Origin: an uncultured Woeseiaceae bacterium
GTDB taxonomy: Bacteria > Pseudomonadota > Gammaproteobacteria > Steroidobacterales > Woeseiaceae
DNA: 64,000 nucleotides
Assembly (NCBI GenBank): GCA_947259285.1
Contig: CAMYMR010000013.1
Location: 1 to 64,000 of the forward strand
Direction: 5' to 3'
Numbering within the stretch: position 1 is the first letter of the stretch; each line of letters starts with the position of its first letter. A model generated the notes under the pieces. It was not told where the DNA came from and made no database searches. It worked only from the letters and a program-made list of their open reading frames with translations. A program made the position numbers and the translations under genes. Positions 45,171-53,544 of this stretch are shown here, one piece after another.

Positions 45171-46290
45171 CGGCTCTCCCCTTCTTGTCGCCTTCCCACT
45201 CGTTGTCACGGTATCCGGCAGACCACCAGATCCGGCAGGCACCTTCGTCCGACACCATGCATGGGCCAATCGGTTTTCTCGGCGTGCACGCCGCACCGTA
45301 GAGTCGGCATTGATTCGGGTAAATCTTGCCCAGCACGACCTTGGCGCAGTCACAGCCGGGCGGCATTTCACCGACCCGTTTACGCGATTCATCGGCGTAG
45401 GAGCGAAACCGCTGACGCGCGTCATGGGCGGCATAGGCCTCGCGAAGCGCGAAGCCGGACCTGGGGATGACGCCGATGCCACGCCAGTTCGCATCGACGA
45501 CGTCCATCACCTGCTCGAGCTGCCGGCGCGCTTCGACGTTGCCGCCGGCTCGAACAACTTCGGGATAACAGTTATCGAGGAAGTGTCTTTCTTCCTTGAG
45601 TTGGCGCAGCACGGAGTACATCGCTGCCAACAGCGAGACCGATGTGAATCCGGCGACCGCCGCCGGAATGTCGTGCTTGTCGACGACGAACTCCCATTCC
45701 TCCGGTCCCATGACGGTCGACACGTGCCCCGGCGCAATCAGCGCGTCGAAACCGGGCGTGTCAGAATCCAGCAACAGGGCAACGGCGGGCCAGGTTAGCC
45801 GGCCGGAGAGCAGCACCAGCAGGTTGTCCGGCGCGCCTTCGGCAAGCATGGATGCCACCGGCGCCGTCGTCGTTTCGAAACCGGCGGCGAAGAAAACGAC
45901 CGGCCGCGACGGGTCTTCCTCCGCAATGCGAACGGCGTCTATCGGTGAAGCGATCGGGCGGATATCCGCGCCAGCGGCTTTCGCCTGTTCCAGAGAACGC
46001 GGTTCGCGCTTCGGCGCATTGACCGGTACGCGCAGCATGTCGCCAAACGCGACGAGGGTGATGTCTTCATGAAGCGCGAGCTGAATCGCCTCGTAGACAT
46101 CTTCCTCGGGGCAGATGCAAACCGGACAGCCGGGCCCGGGTACCAGCTCGACGTTACCAGGAAGAACCGCCCGCAAACCCGCAGCCGAGATTGATCGCTC
46201 GTGACCACCGCACACATTCATGATTCGCACAGGCCGATCGAAATCGAGCGCATTGATCGCCTGCAAGCGGTCGGCGGCGCCCATAGTCAT
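45163..46290 (-). CDS. hypD: Hydrogenase maturation factor HypD
   Basis: 375 residues from the ATG at 46290 (ATGA overlap with hypB). Signature motifs: IMNVCGGHERSIS, LVPGPGCPVCICP, AAGFETTTAP, and the C-terminal cysteine set MPPGCDCAKVVLGKIYPNQC with CTPRKPIGPCMVS binding the [4Fe-4S] cluster. Scaffold on which the Fe(CN)2CO centre is built together with HypC. Full length. Confidence 0.95.
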   Translation of the reverse strand: MTMGAADRLQAINALDFDRPVRIMNVCGGHERSISAAGLRAVLPGNVELVPGPGCPVCICPEEDVYEAIQLALHEDITLVAFGDMLRVPVNAPKREPRSLEQAKAAGADIRPIASPIDAVRIAEEDPSRPVVFFAAGFETTTAPVASMLAEGAPDNLLVLLSGRLTWPAVALLLDSDTPGFDALIAPGHVSTVMGPEEWEFVVDKHDIPAAVAGFTSVSLLAAMYSVLRQLKEERHFLDNCYPEVVRAGGNVEARRQLEQVMDVVDANWRGIGVIPRSGFALREAYAAHDARQRFRSYADESRKRVGEMPPGCDCAKVVLGKIYPNQCRLYGAACTPRKPIGPCMVSDEGACRIWWSAGYRDNEWEGDKKGRAVG

Positions 46291-47075
46291 GCCGTGTCTC
46301 CGCCAGCCTTTTTCGCCGGCATCGATGTCCTGTCGACGTGGTCGATTTCGCGCCTGATCCAGTCGAGCCATCCGCTGATGCCCGCCCCCGATCGGGCGGA
46401 GACCTCCATCACCGGCGCCTGGCTTGCCAGCTGCCGCAGACACTCGGTCGCGTACTCCGGCTCGAAATCGTCGAGGACCGGAAGCAAGTCCGATTTTGTG
46501 ATGACGACGAGATCGGCGGCGCGAAACATCACCGGATATTTTGACGGCTTGTCATGTCCTTCCGGCGTGGACAGCAACGTCACGTTCAAATGCTGACCAA
46601 GGTCGAAGCTGGCCGGGCAAACGAGGTTGCCGACATTCTCGATAAACACGACGTCGATACCCTCGAGATCCAGATTGTGTAGCGCCGTGTGCACCATGTG
46701 GGCATCCAGGTGGCAGGCACTGCCAGTGCTGATCTGCACGGCAGGAACGCCCTTGTTACGAATACGTTCGGCATCATTTTCGGTTTCGAGATCCCCTTCC
46801 ACCACGGCGACTTTTAGCGCACCCCCCAGCGCCTCGATCGTTGTCTCCAGGAGCGCCGTCTTGCCGGCGCCCGGCGACGACATGAGATTCACGGCGAGTA
46901 CGCCGTGACGCTCGAAGTGCTCGCGATTGTGAAGCGCCTGGTGATCGTTGGCATCAAGCAGGCCCTTCAACACCTCGACGGACTCGTTGCCTCCCGATGT
47001 CCTGGCCAGGTGTCCACCGGATGCTACGAGATGTTCATTGCCCGGAGTTACATTACAGCCACAGGTGTCACACAT
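46287..47075 (-). CDS. hypB: Hydrogenase nickel-insertion GTPase HypB
   Basis: 262 residues from the ATG at 47075. N-terminal CDTCGC high-affinity nickel motif, P-loop NLMSSPGAGKTALLE, metal-site STGSACHLDAHMV, ENVGNLVCPASFDLG and the guanine-specifying TKSD. It loads nickel into the hydrogenase large subunit. No histidine stretch and no hypA partner are seen in the window. Confidence 0.95.
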   Translation of the reverse strand: MCDTCGCNVTPGNEHLVASGGHLARTSGGNESVEVLKGLLDANDHQALHNREHFERHGVLAVNLMSSPGAGKTALLETTIEALGGALKVAVVEGDLETENDAERIRNKGVPAVQISTGSACHLDAHMVHTALHNLDLEGIDVVFIENVGNLVCPASFDLGQHLNVTLLSTPEGHDKPSKYPVMFRAADLVVITKSDLLPVLDDFEPEYATECLRQLASQAPVMEVSARSGAGISGWLDWIRREIDHVDRTSMPAKKAGGDTA

Positions 47076-47112
47076 CGTGTTTTCCTCGTGATCTTTTTCG
47101 GGGGGCGGCCGG

Positions 47113-47340
47113 TCAGGCTTCAGTCGCCAGCATTTCGTCGAACAAGGCCCAGGAATCCGCGGCATCCTGCTCCGAGACCTTCTGAATGGCATAGCCAACG
47201 TGGACCAGTATGTGGTCCCCAGGCGCGAGCGTCTCGTCCTGGAGCATGAACAGACTGACCTCGCGCTCGATACCCCTGGCCTCGCAGGTACATTGAAAGC
47301 CGTCTATTTTTGTTATTCGCATGGGTACAGCTAGGCACAT
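47113..47340 (-). CDS. hypC: Hydrogenase maturation chaperone HypC
   Basis: 75 residues from the ATG at 47340 (MCLAVPMRITKI), whose Cys2 is the essential iron-binding residue. GDHILVHVGYAIQKVSEQDA is the standard HypC/HupF segment. First gene of a hypC-B-D-F-E operon. It is divergent from a diheme cytochrome. Confidence 0.94.
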   Translation of the reverse strand: MCLAVPMRITKIDGFQCTCEARGIEREVSLFMLQDETLAPGDHILVHVGYAIQKVSEQDAADSWALFDEMLATEA

Positions 47341-47355
47341 AGGTGTACTCCGACA

Positions 47356-47382
47356 TTGCATATGACTCGGCTCTAATATACT
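47356..47382 (+). promoter_or_regulatory. Possible promoter for the diheme cytochrome
   Basis: TTGCAT (47356-47361) and TATACT (47377-47382) with a 15-base spacer in the hypC/cytochrome divergent region. Just beyond lies CCCATGTGGG (47394-47403), nested in GTCCCA...TGGGAC. The spacer is shorter than ideal, so confidence is low. Confidence 0.35.
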
Positions 47383-47463
47383 AAAGGAACTGTCCCATGT
47401 GGGAGCGTGGGACGCAGCGAATCTGTAGGTAATTACGCCTACAACGAGCCGGGAGAGGACAAC

Positions 47464-48123
47464 ATGCGAAACCAGACCGTTTTGAATTCAAGCACCTCAC
47501 TAACGGCCCAGGGCCTTGCGTGTTGTTGGGCGCTCCTCTGCATGTTTCTGATCGCCTGGTCGGCGCCGAGCGCTGCGAACGAGACAGCGGTTCCCGACGT
47601 TGGATGGGCCGCAACCCTGACGAGCGGTTGCGCGGACTGCCATGGCGTGGACGGCCTCGCGCGGGAAAATCTGGACGCGCCGGTTATTGCGGGGATGCCG
47701 GCGGCGCACATCGAAGAAGCTGTTTATGCGTACAAGGACGGCGCGCGACAATGTCGTTATGAACCCCTGATGTGCGAAACGGTGCTGCATACCAGCGACG
47801 CGCGCATTGCCGATCTGGCCGAACATTACGCCAGCCAGCGGCGCGGTCCGTCGAACGAGCCTTATGACACTGCGCTCGCCACCAAAGGGGAAAAAATACA
47901 TGCCGAGCATTGCGGCCAGTGTCACGTATCCCCGGACGATCCCGAGGTGGCCGATGCGCTCGGGATCCCCCTGCACGGACAGCGCGGCGTGTACTTGCGC
48001 TACGCGCTGCAATCCTACAAGGATGGTCGCCGCGAAAACCTGCTGGAGGCGATGGGCGAAAAGCTCAATGTGATCGGGCCGGACGACATCGAAGCGCTGG
48101 TTAACTACTACGCCAGCTACTAG
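47464..48123 (+). CDS. Diheme cytochrome c (c4 / FccA-like), second copy
   Basis: 219 residues from the ATG at 47464 (GGGAGAGG ribosome site). Signal peptide, then two heme halves, SGCADCHGVDGLAR and EHCGQCHVSPDDPE. The pattern VYAYKDGARQCR and ALVNYYASY parallels ALYIYQDEARPCR and ALVNYYGSV in the cytochrome at 32328-32939, so the two are paralogs. Periplasmic carrier. Placed divergent to hypC; it could serve an uptake hydrogenase or another dehydrogenase (inference). Confidence 0.87.
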   Translation: MRNQTVLNSSTSLTAQGLACCWALLCMFLIAWSAPSAANETAVPDVGWAATLTSGCADCHGVDGLARENLDAPVIAGMPAAHIEEAVYAYKDGARQCRYEPLMCETVLHTSDARIADLAEHYASQRRGPSNEPYDTALATKGEKIHAEHCGQCHVSPDDPEVADALGIPLHGQRGVYLRYALQSYKDGRRENLLEAMGEKLNVIGPDDIEALVNYYASY

Positions 48124-48173
48124 GGATCATTTGTGAGCCACCGCGTGCGAGGCTTTATTGCCCCTGTCTTCTT

Positions 48174-49793
48174 ATGCCGGCGATGAAGCCCAGCACGCTC
48201 AGGATTGGCTATCGGTACCGTCCTAACCGTCTCGCATCTGAATACGATGCAATCGTCATCGGCTCGGGCATGGGCGGACTGACGACCGCCGCCCTCCTCA
48301 GCGAACTCGGCAAGAAAGTCTGCGTCCTGGAGCAGCACTACACGGCCGGCGGCTACACCCATTCCTACGAGCGCAACGGCTACGAGTGGGACGTCGGCGT
48401 GCATTACATCGGTGACGTCGGCGCCAAAACCCAGACGCGCCGCATGTTCGACTTCCTGTCGTCCGGAAAGCTCGAATGGGCACCGATGGACGCAGAGTAC
48501 GATCGCTTCTACATCGGCGACAAGGTTTTCAACACCCGAGCCGGCAAACAGCAGTTTCGCGACAACCTCGTTCGGCAGTTCCCCGAAGAGGAGACGGCCA
48601 TCGACAGCTACATGGAACTGCTCGCGAAGACCGGCGGCGCGCTGTCGGCATTCGGCATGGGTCGCGCGATGAAACCCTGGCAGCAGACGCTGGCCAGGCC
48701 CTATCTGAACTTCAAGATACCGAGCGTGTTCTTTCGCACGACCTACGACGTCTTGAGTGAACTCACGGACAATCAGGACCTGATCGCCGTTATCTGCGGC
48801 CAGTGGGGCGACATGGGCCTGCCGCCGAAGCAGTCGACATTTATGGTGCACGCGATGATAGCCCGCCACTATCTGTACGGTGGCTACTACCCGGTCGGCG
48901 GGGCATGGAAGATCGCCGACACCATAATCCCCAAGATTCAGAAGTCCGGCGGCGAGGTCTATACCTACGCACGCGTCGAGGAGATTATCGTCGAGGGTGG
49001 GGAAGTCCGCGGCGTTCGTATGAAGGACGGCCACCGTATCGACTGTGGGTGCGTCATCTCGTCGGCCGGCGTGGACAACACGTTCAGACATTTGCTACCC
49101 ACCGACGTCGCCAATAAGAGCGGCTACACGAAAAAACTGCCGCACGTGCAGCCCAGCTTCGCACACCTCGGCGTATACATTGGCCTCAAAGGAACCGCGG
49201 AGGAGCTCGGCCTCCCGAAAACCAACTTCTGGATTTACCCGAGCAACGACTATGACGCTGCCGTCGACGCGTTCGTGCAGGATAAGAACGCGCCGTTTCC
49301 GGTCGTCTACATCTCTTTCCCGTCGGCCAAGGATCCAGACTATCTGAACCGTCATCCGGGGACCTCGACCATCGAGATTGTCGCTCCTGCGCCGTACGCG
49401 TGGTTTGCAAAATGGCAGGAAACAACCTGGGGCAAGCGCGGGGATGATTACGATGCGTTCAAGGCAGCGCTGGGGGAACGCCTGATGGCGCACCTGTACG
49501 AAAAGTTGCCGCACTTACGCGACAGCGTCGACTACTACGAGGTGTCGACGCCGCTATCCACCAACTGGTTCGGTGGTTACCACCAGGGCGAGCTTTACGG
49601 CCTTGCGCACACCTCTGAACGCATGCAGCAGGACTGGCTGCGCCCAAAGACCAGGATTCCGGGACTGTGGCTGACGGGCCAGGACGTCCTCACCTGCGGC
49701 GTCACCGGCGCCATGATGGCCGGTATGCTGACCACGATGAGCCTGGTCGGCCCGCGCAAGATGGCGCCGCTGATGAAACAGATCTACGGCTAG
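48174..49793 (+). CDS. RetSat/CrtI-like FAD oxidoreductase
   Basis: 539 residues. FAD-binding GXGXXG: YDAIVIGSGMGGLTTAALLS, with E in VCVLEQHYTAGGYTHSYERN. WDVGVHYIGDVG and YPVGGAWKIADTIIP are features of the phytoene-desaturase / all-trans-retinol saturase superfamily. C-terminal GLWLTGQDVLTCGVTGAMMAGM closes the FAD site. The substrate is a polyene or sterol-like lipid by family; unresolved here. An isolated gene. Confidence 0.85.
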   Translation: MPAMKPSTLRIGYRYRPNRLASEYDAIVIGSGMGGLTTAALLSELGKKVCVLEQHYTAGGYTHSYERNGYEWDVGVHYIGDVGAKTQTRRMFDFLSSGKLEWAPMDAEYDRFYIGDKVFNTRAGKQQFRDNLVRQFPEEETAIDSYMELLAKTGGALSAFGMGRAMKPWQQTLARPYLNFKIPSVFFRTTYDVLSELTDNQDLIAVICGQWGDMGLPPKQSTFMVHAMIARHYLYGGYYPVGGAWKIADTIIPKIQKSGGEVYTYARVEEIIVEGGEVRGVRMKDGHRIDCGCVISSAGVDNTFRHLLPTDVANKSGYTKKLPHVQPSFAHLGVYIGLKGTAEELGLPKTNFWIYPSNDYDAAVDAFVQDKNAPFPVVYISFPSAKDPDYLNRHPGTSTIEIVAPAPYAWFAKWQETTWGKRGDDYDAFKAALGERLMAHLYEKLPHLRDSVDYYEVSTPLSTNWFGGYHQGELYGLAHTSERMQQDWLRPKTRIPGLWLTGQDVLTCGVTGAMMAGMLTTMSLVGPRKMAPLMKQIYG

Positions 49794-49804
49794 CCCGGAA
49801 AGGG

Positions 49805-50716
49805 TTAGGAGTGCACGATCAGCACGTCGCAGGGCAGGTGATCCAGCGTCTTGGCCGCCGTGCTGCCCACGATGCGCTGCTGCAATCCCGAGCGAGCCAG
49901 CGCGCCCATGACGACCAGGTCCGACTCGTGCTCGCGCGCAAATGTCGGCAACAATTCATGCGTCCTGCCCGGCAGTTGATGCACAGCTTCCGCATCAATG
50001 CCGTATTCTTCGGCCAGGCCGTCCAGCGCATCGCGATGCTCTTTGCGAATCTTCTCATCCAGTTTTTCGACAGCCAGCCTCTCCGGCTTGATTCTCCAGG
50101 TGACGCGCGAACCAATTTCCTCGAGCCTCTGGTAGCTGTGAAACAGCAGCAGTTTTCCGTCGCTCTTGTCCGCCATTTTCCGGGCGCTGTTGATGATTTC
50201 GCGATCCAGGCTGGCATCCTTGTCGTGGCTGTGAACCGGATCGACTGCGGCGATCACGACGGGTGAACTCTGCCACTCGTCGCCTTTTACGAACCACAGC
50301 GGCCGCCGTAATTCGCGGATCAGCTGCCAGTCGGTATGCGCAAGCGAGGCGCGCTCGACCAGGCTGTGGCGATGCGTCCCTTTGACGACGAAGTACGCGT
50401 CGCAGGCGTCCGCTTTGGATACGATCATGTCGGCTTCGGGCCGCTCGGTAGACACGTTCGTGGTAACCGCGACACCCTGTTCCTCAACCGATGCGGCCAG
50501 TCGCTGCAGCAAGGCTTGCTGCTCGTTCCTGACTTCATCCGCCAGCATCTGCATCTCGAGGATATAGACGAAACTGTCGCCGAGATAGTTCGTCACCGGT
50601 TCGCTCAAGACCAGTTCAAGATCGCAATCGAATAACTTGGCGAGCCACGCCGCCCGTGCGACGACGACTTCCGGATTATTTTCGAGCTCGACGATACAAA
50701 GGATCGTTTTTGCCAT
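49805..50716 (-). CDS. Tandem universal stress protein (UspE-like)
   Basis: 303 residues from the ATG at 50716 (MAKTILCIVELENNP). Two Usp domains in tandem; the second ends with the ATP-type motif VVMGALARSGLQQRIVGSTA (G-2X-G-9X-G-S/T) and LPCDVLIVHS, while the first lacks a full copy. This is the arrangement of UspE. Likely a stress-response ATP-binding protein. Divergent from the MocA gene. Confidence 0.88.
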   Translation of the reverse strand: MAKTILCIVELENNPEVVVARAAWLAKLFDCDLELVLSEPVTNYLGDSFVYILEMQMLADEVRNEQQALLQRLAASVEEQGVAVTTNVSTERPEADMIVSKADACDAYFVVKGTHRHSLVERASLAHTDWQLIRELRRPLWFVKGDEWQSSPVVIAAVDPVHSHDKDASLDREIINSARKMADKSDGKLLLFHSYQRLEEIGSRVTWRIKPERLAVEKLDEKIRKEHRDALDGLAEEYGIDAEAVHQLPGRTHELLPTFAREHESDLVVMGALARSGLQQRIVGSTAAKTLDHLPCDVLIVHS

Positions 50717-50874
50717 GATCGTCTCCTTGCAACTTCGCAATTCCAGCGTATCCCTTCGCTTTTCGCGATGCACTTCGTATAACTACGACTTCACAGCGCG
50801 CAAATCGACGCGGAAAGACGCCACGGCAGGCTGGCGTTGATTATACTTTCGTATCACTGTAACAGGAGCCTGGA

Positions 50875-51477
50875 GTGATGCCCGAGCCTGCGCAAAAACT
50901 GTTCGCCGTCGTGCTCGCTGCGGGGCGCTCGTCCCGTTTCGGCTCGACCAAGCAGGCCGCCAAACTCGAACAGGTTTCGCTGGTGCGAAGAGCAATCGAT
51001 ACGGCCGCATCTGCGCTTGAGGATCGCGTAATCACCGTCATCGGTCACGATTCGGCGACCGTTATTCAGGCCATGGACACCGATTCCGGTTTCATCATCG
51101 TCAACGAGGCATACGACGAGGGGTTGGGCAGCAGCATCGCCGCCGCCGCTCGTGCGTGCGGCGCGCATGCCGACGCTCTGCTGCTGCTGCTCGCGGACCA
51201 GGCACTTGTCACGGACGAACACCTGCGAACACTGATTGACGCCTGGTCTGGTAATGCTGACGAAATCGTAGCAACTGCCTACAACCACTCGCTGGGCCCG
51301 CCTGTTCTCATGCCGCGCGCGACATTCAGCGATCTTCGCGCGCTCAGCGGCGACCGCGGCGCCCGCGCACTACTGTCCGACGACCGATTTCAACTGAAGA
51401 CCGTTCGATTCGAAGCGGCGGCCGTCGATATCGATACGCCCGAGGATCTACGCCGGTTGGCGCAATATCCGGGCTAG
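50875..51477 (+). CDS. MocA-like molybdenum cofactor nucleotidyltransferase
   Basis: 200 residues from GTG 50875 (ATG 50878 is the next codon). GT-A-like nucleotide site AVVLAAGRSSRFGSTKQ, LLLLADQALVTDEHL and SLGPPVLMPRATFSDL; DIDTPEDLRRL at the end. It is related to MocA (CTP:molybdopterin cytidylyltransferase) and MobA. Convergent with the XdhC gene, the stops sharing CTAG. Likely makes MCD for a xanthine-oxidase-family enzyme encoded elsewhere. Confidence 0.82.
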   Translation: MMPEPAQKLFAVVLAAGRSSRFGSTKQAAKLEQVSLVRRAIDTAASALEDRVITVIGHDSATVIQAMDTDSGFIIVNEAYDEGLGSSIAAAARACGAHADALLLLLADQALVTDEHLRTLIDAWSGNADEIVATAYNHSLGPPVLMPRATFSDLRALSGDRGARALLSDDRFQLKTVRFEAAAVDIDTPEDLRRLAQYPG

Positions 51478-52514
51478 CCGCGCTGACTTAAGTACTGCTG
51501 CATCTCGGCAATGATGGACAGGGCAATGGGGCCCGGCCCCCGGCCGCCCAGGTCGATACCGGCAGGTCCATGCAGCCGGTCTCGCAATGCATCCGCAACG
51601 TCATCCAGTTCCCTCAGCAGCCGGTTGCGCCGGCCGATCGGTCCCAGAAGGCCGATGTAGCCGACGCCCGACGTCGCCAGCTGGCGCAGATAGGAGCGAT
51701 CGCTCGCCAGGTGATGACTCATGACGATCGCCGTGTCGAATTGGTCGAGGTCGATTTGCCGATGGAGTTCGTCGACCGCACAACAAATGACGTGGGTGCG
51801 CGCGGGAAACGAGCGGCTCTCGATATACGCGGGCCGATGATCGCAGATCGCGCATCGCCAACCCAACTCGTGCGCGATTCGGATGACCGGTTCCGAATCC
51901 AGGCCTGCCCCCAGTACCAGCAGCGCGGGCGGCGGCTCGATTCGCGCATAAAGCACGGTACATCCGCCGTCCGGGGTGTCCGTGTGACGCACGGTGCCGG
52001 ATGCTGTCTCGCCGAATTCGCGTTGAACCGAATCCGCCAGATCGTCGTCCATGCCGAAACTCTGAAACGTGTCGCGATGGAGAATCGCTGTCGCACCGAC
52101 ATTGATTGCCGCCGAGCTGGCGGCAATGACGATGGCAACTCTCGCCGCGTGTCCGCCGTCGATGATTTCGGCAATCGTCGCGAACGGCTGATAGCCCGAC
52201 TCCTTCGTCAACGGCTGCAGCAACACGCGCATCGTCCCGTCGCAGCCTACGCCGAGCCCCCAGAGTTCGTCGTCCGCACTCAGATCGTAGCTCGCGGTTT
52301 CCGCGGCACAAGTGTCGACGACACGCCGGGCACGCTCGACGAGATCGCCCTCCAGGCAGCCGCCGGACAGCATGCCGCAGAAATTGCCGCTGCTGTCGAT
52401 GATCATCTGCCCGCCCGCCTTGCTATAGGTGGAACCGACGGTCTCGAAAACCGTTGCCAGCACCAGGGGCTGACCGTCTGACGAGCGTACCTTGAAATAC
52501 TCCAGCAGGTTCAT
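51474..52514 (-). CDS. XdhC-family molybdoenzyme maturation protein
   Basis: 346 residues. The XdhC N domain shows VLATVFETVGSTYSKAGGQM and MLSGGCLEGDLVERA, and the C domain is a Rossmann-type LLVLGAGLDSEPVIRIA with VIVMSHHLASDRSYL and GYIGLLGPIGRRNRLL. XdhC delivers and inserts sulfurated molybdenum cofactor. It sits with a MocA gene, but no molybdenum hydroxylase is present in the window. Its start overlaps the TauE gene stop by 4 bp. Confidence 0.9.
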   Translation of the reverse strand: MNLLEYFKVRSSDGQPLVLATVFETVGSTYSKAGGQMIIDSSGNFCGMLSGGCLEGDLVERARRVVDTCAAETASYDLSADDELWGLGVGCDGTMRVLLQPLTKESGYQPFATIAEIIDGGHAARVAIVIAASSAAINVGATAILHRDTFQSFGMDDDLADSVQREFGETASGTVRHTDTPDGGCTVLYARIEPPPALLVLGAGLDSEPVIRIAHELGWRCAICDHRPAYIESRSFPARTHVICCAVDELHRQIDLDQFDTAIVMSHHLASDRSYLRQLATSGVGYIGLLGPIGRRNRLLRELDDVADALRDRLHGPAGIDLGGRGPGPIALSIIAEMQQYLSQRG

Positions 52515-53245
52515 GAACTTCCAAATATCCCGACGTATAAAAGACGTACGGCCGTGATCGTTACGAGCGCCTTGAAGACCGTCCGAAACACGCTTTCTGA
52601 GATGCGATCGATCACCATCTTGCCGACCCAGGTGCCCAATAGCGCCGCCACAATGGAGGCGACGATGATCTGCAGGTACGGTCCGTAGTCAAATCCGTTG
52701 AGCGCATAGCCGGAGATTTTCAACAGGCTCATGCCCGTCAGGCTCGCCGCCATCGTACCAACGATTTGCCGCTTGTTGAGGCCCGTATGCAGGATGACCG
52801 CGTGAAACAGCGCGCCGTAGGCAAACAGCGTCGACAGCAGCGAATGAATGAAACCGACGATCGCCCAGGGATTGCGCAGCTTTGGACGCCAGCCGATCTC
52901 CGGTATCCAGATCGCGATCAACATGACGATGCTGATCGCCGTCGCGATGATCGTTTCGGGTAGCTCGACATAGATCCGCGAGCCGATGGCAACCGCGATC
53001 ACGCTGCCGACGAGGAACGGGCGGGCGATTCGCCAGTCGATGTCGCGCCAGAAGAAAGCCGCGCGGGTGGACGTCGAGCCGATCAGCAGCGTCGAATGGA
53101 TCGGCACGATCGCCGAGACCGGTAATACGACGCTGGTGACCGCGAGGATGATCAGCGCGCCGCCTGCCGAAAACGCAGCGTTGCACACGGCAGCAAGAAA
53201 ACTGCCGCCGACGATGATGTAGAACGTTGAATCGAGTTCCGGCAC
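52511..53245 (-). CDS. TauE/SafE family sulfite-exporter-like permease
   Basis: 244 residues, about seven or eight helices, with the TauE repeat pattern: SFLAAVCNAAFSAGGALIIL, VPIHSTLLIGSTSTRAAFFW and the second-half LLGTWVGKMVIDRISESVFR. It may export sulfur oxyanions or sulfite-type organics. Co-transcribed with XdhC, so a sulfur supply/removal role linked to cofactor sulfuration is imaginable but unproven. Confidence 0.85.
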   Translation of the reverse strand: MPELDSTFYIIVGGSFLAAVCNAAFSAGGALIILAVTSVVLPVSAIVPIHSTLLIGSTSTRAAFFWRDIDWRIARPFLVGSVIAVAIGSRIYVELPETIIATAISIVMLIAIWIPEIGWRPKLRNPWAIVGFIHSLLSTLFAYGALFHAVILHTGLNKRQIVGTMAASLTGMSLLKISGYALNGFDYGPYLQIIVASIVAALLGTWVGKMVIDRISESVFRTVFKALVTITAVRLLYVGIFGSS

Positions 53246-53487
53246 GCGGCTATACGGTACCCCATTTCGTCTCTACGCAGATGCCGATAGTGCGATCGTA
53301 GTTAATGTGGATGCCCGTCGTCTTCTCAATATCATGCCAATAATCGATCAGAGATTCCCTGCTACCCCAGATTATATTTTCTCACGACGGGCATCAGTAC
53401 GGACAATGCCAGAATATGCCTGCGCCTCGGAATGATGCGCCAATCCCCGGCCCGCTTGGTAAAACTTTCGATCCCCGGGGTAACCAG

Positions 53488-53507
53488 AGGCTGGCCAGGG
53501 CCAGCCT
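53488..53507. promoter_or_regulatory. 20-bp inverted repeat before the DUF5916 gene
   Basis: AGGCTGGCC and GGCCAGCCT with a 2-base centre. A TATACT box lies at 53531-53536, only 8 bp before the TTG start, with no matching -35. The rest of 53246-53544 shows no gene. Possible operator; function unknown. Confidence 0.3.
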
Positions 53508-53544
53508 GGCCGGGTTCTTGAACGGATCGGTATACTAGCCAGAA

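Noticed and set aside
42858..45494. HypF taken from the longest open frame (878 codons)
   Set aside because: The first 108 codons are antisense-phase overlap with hypD and unlike HypF; the TTG at 45170 with GGGGAGAG gives the normal length and acylphosphatase N terminus.
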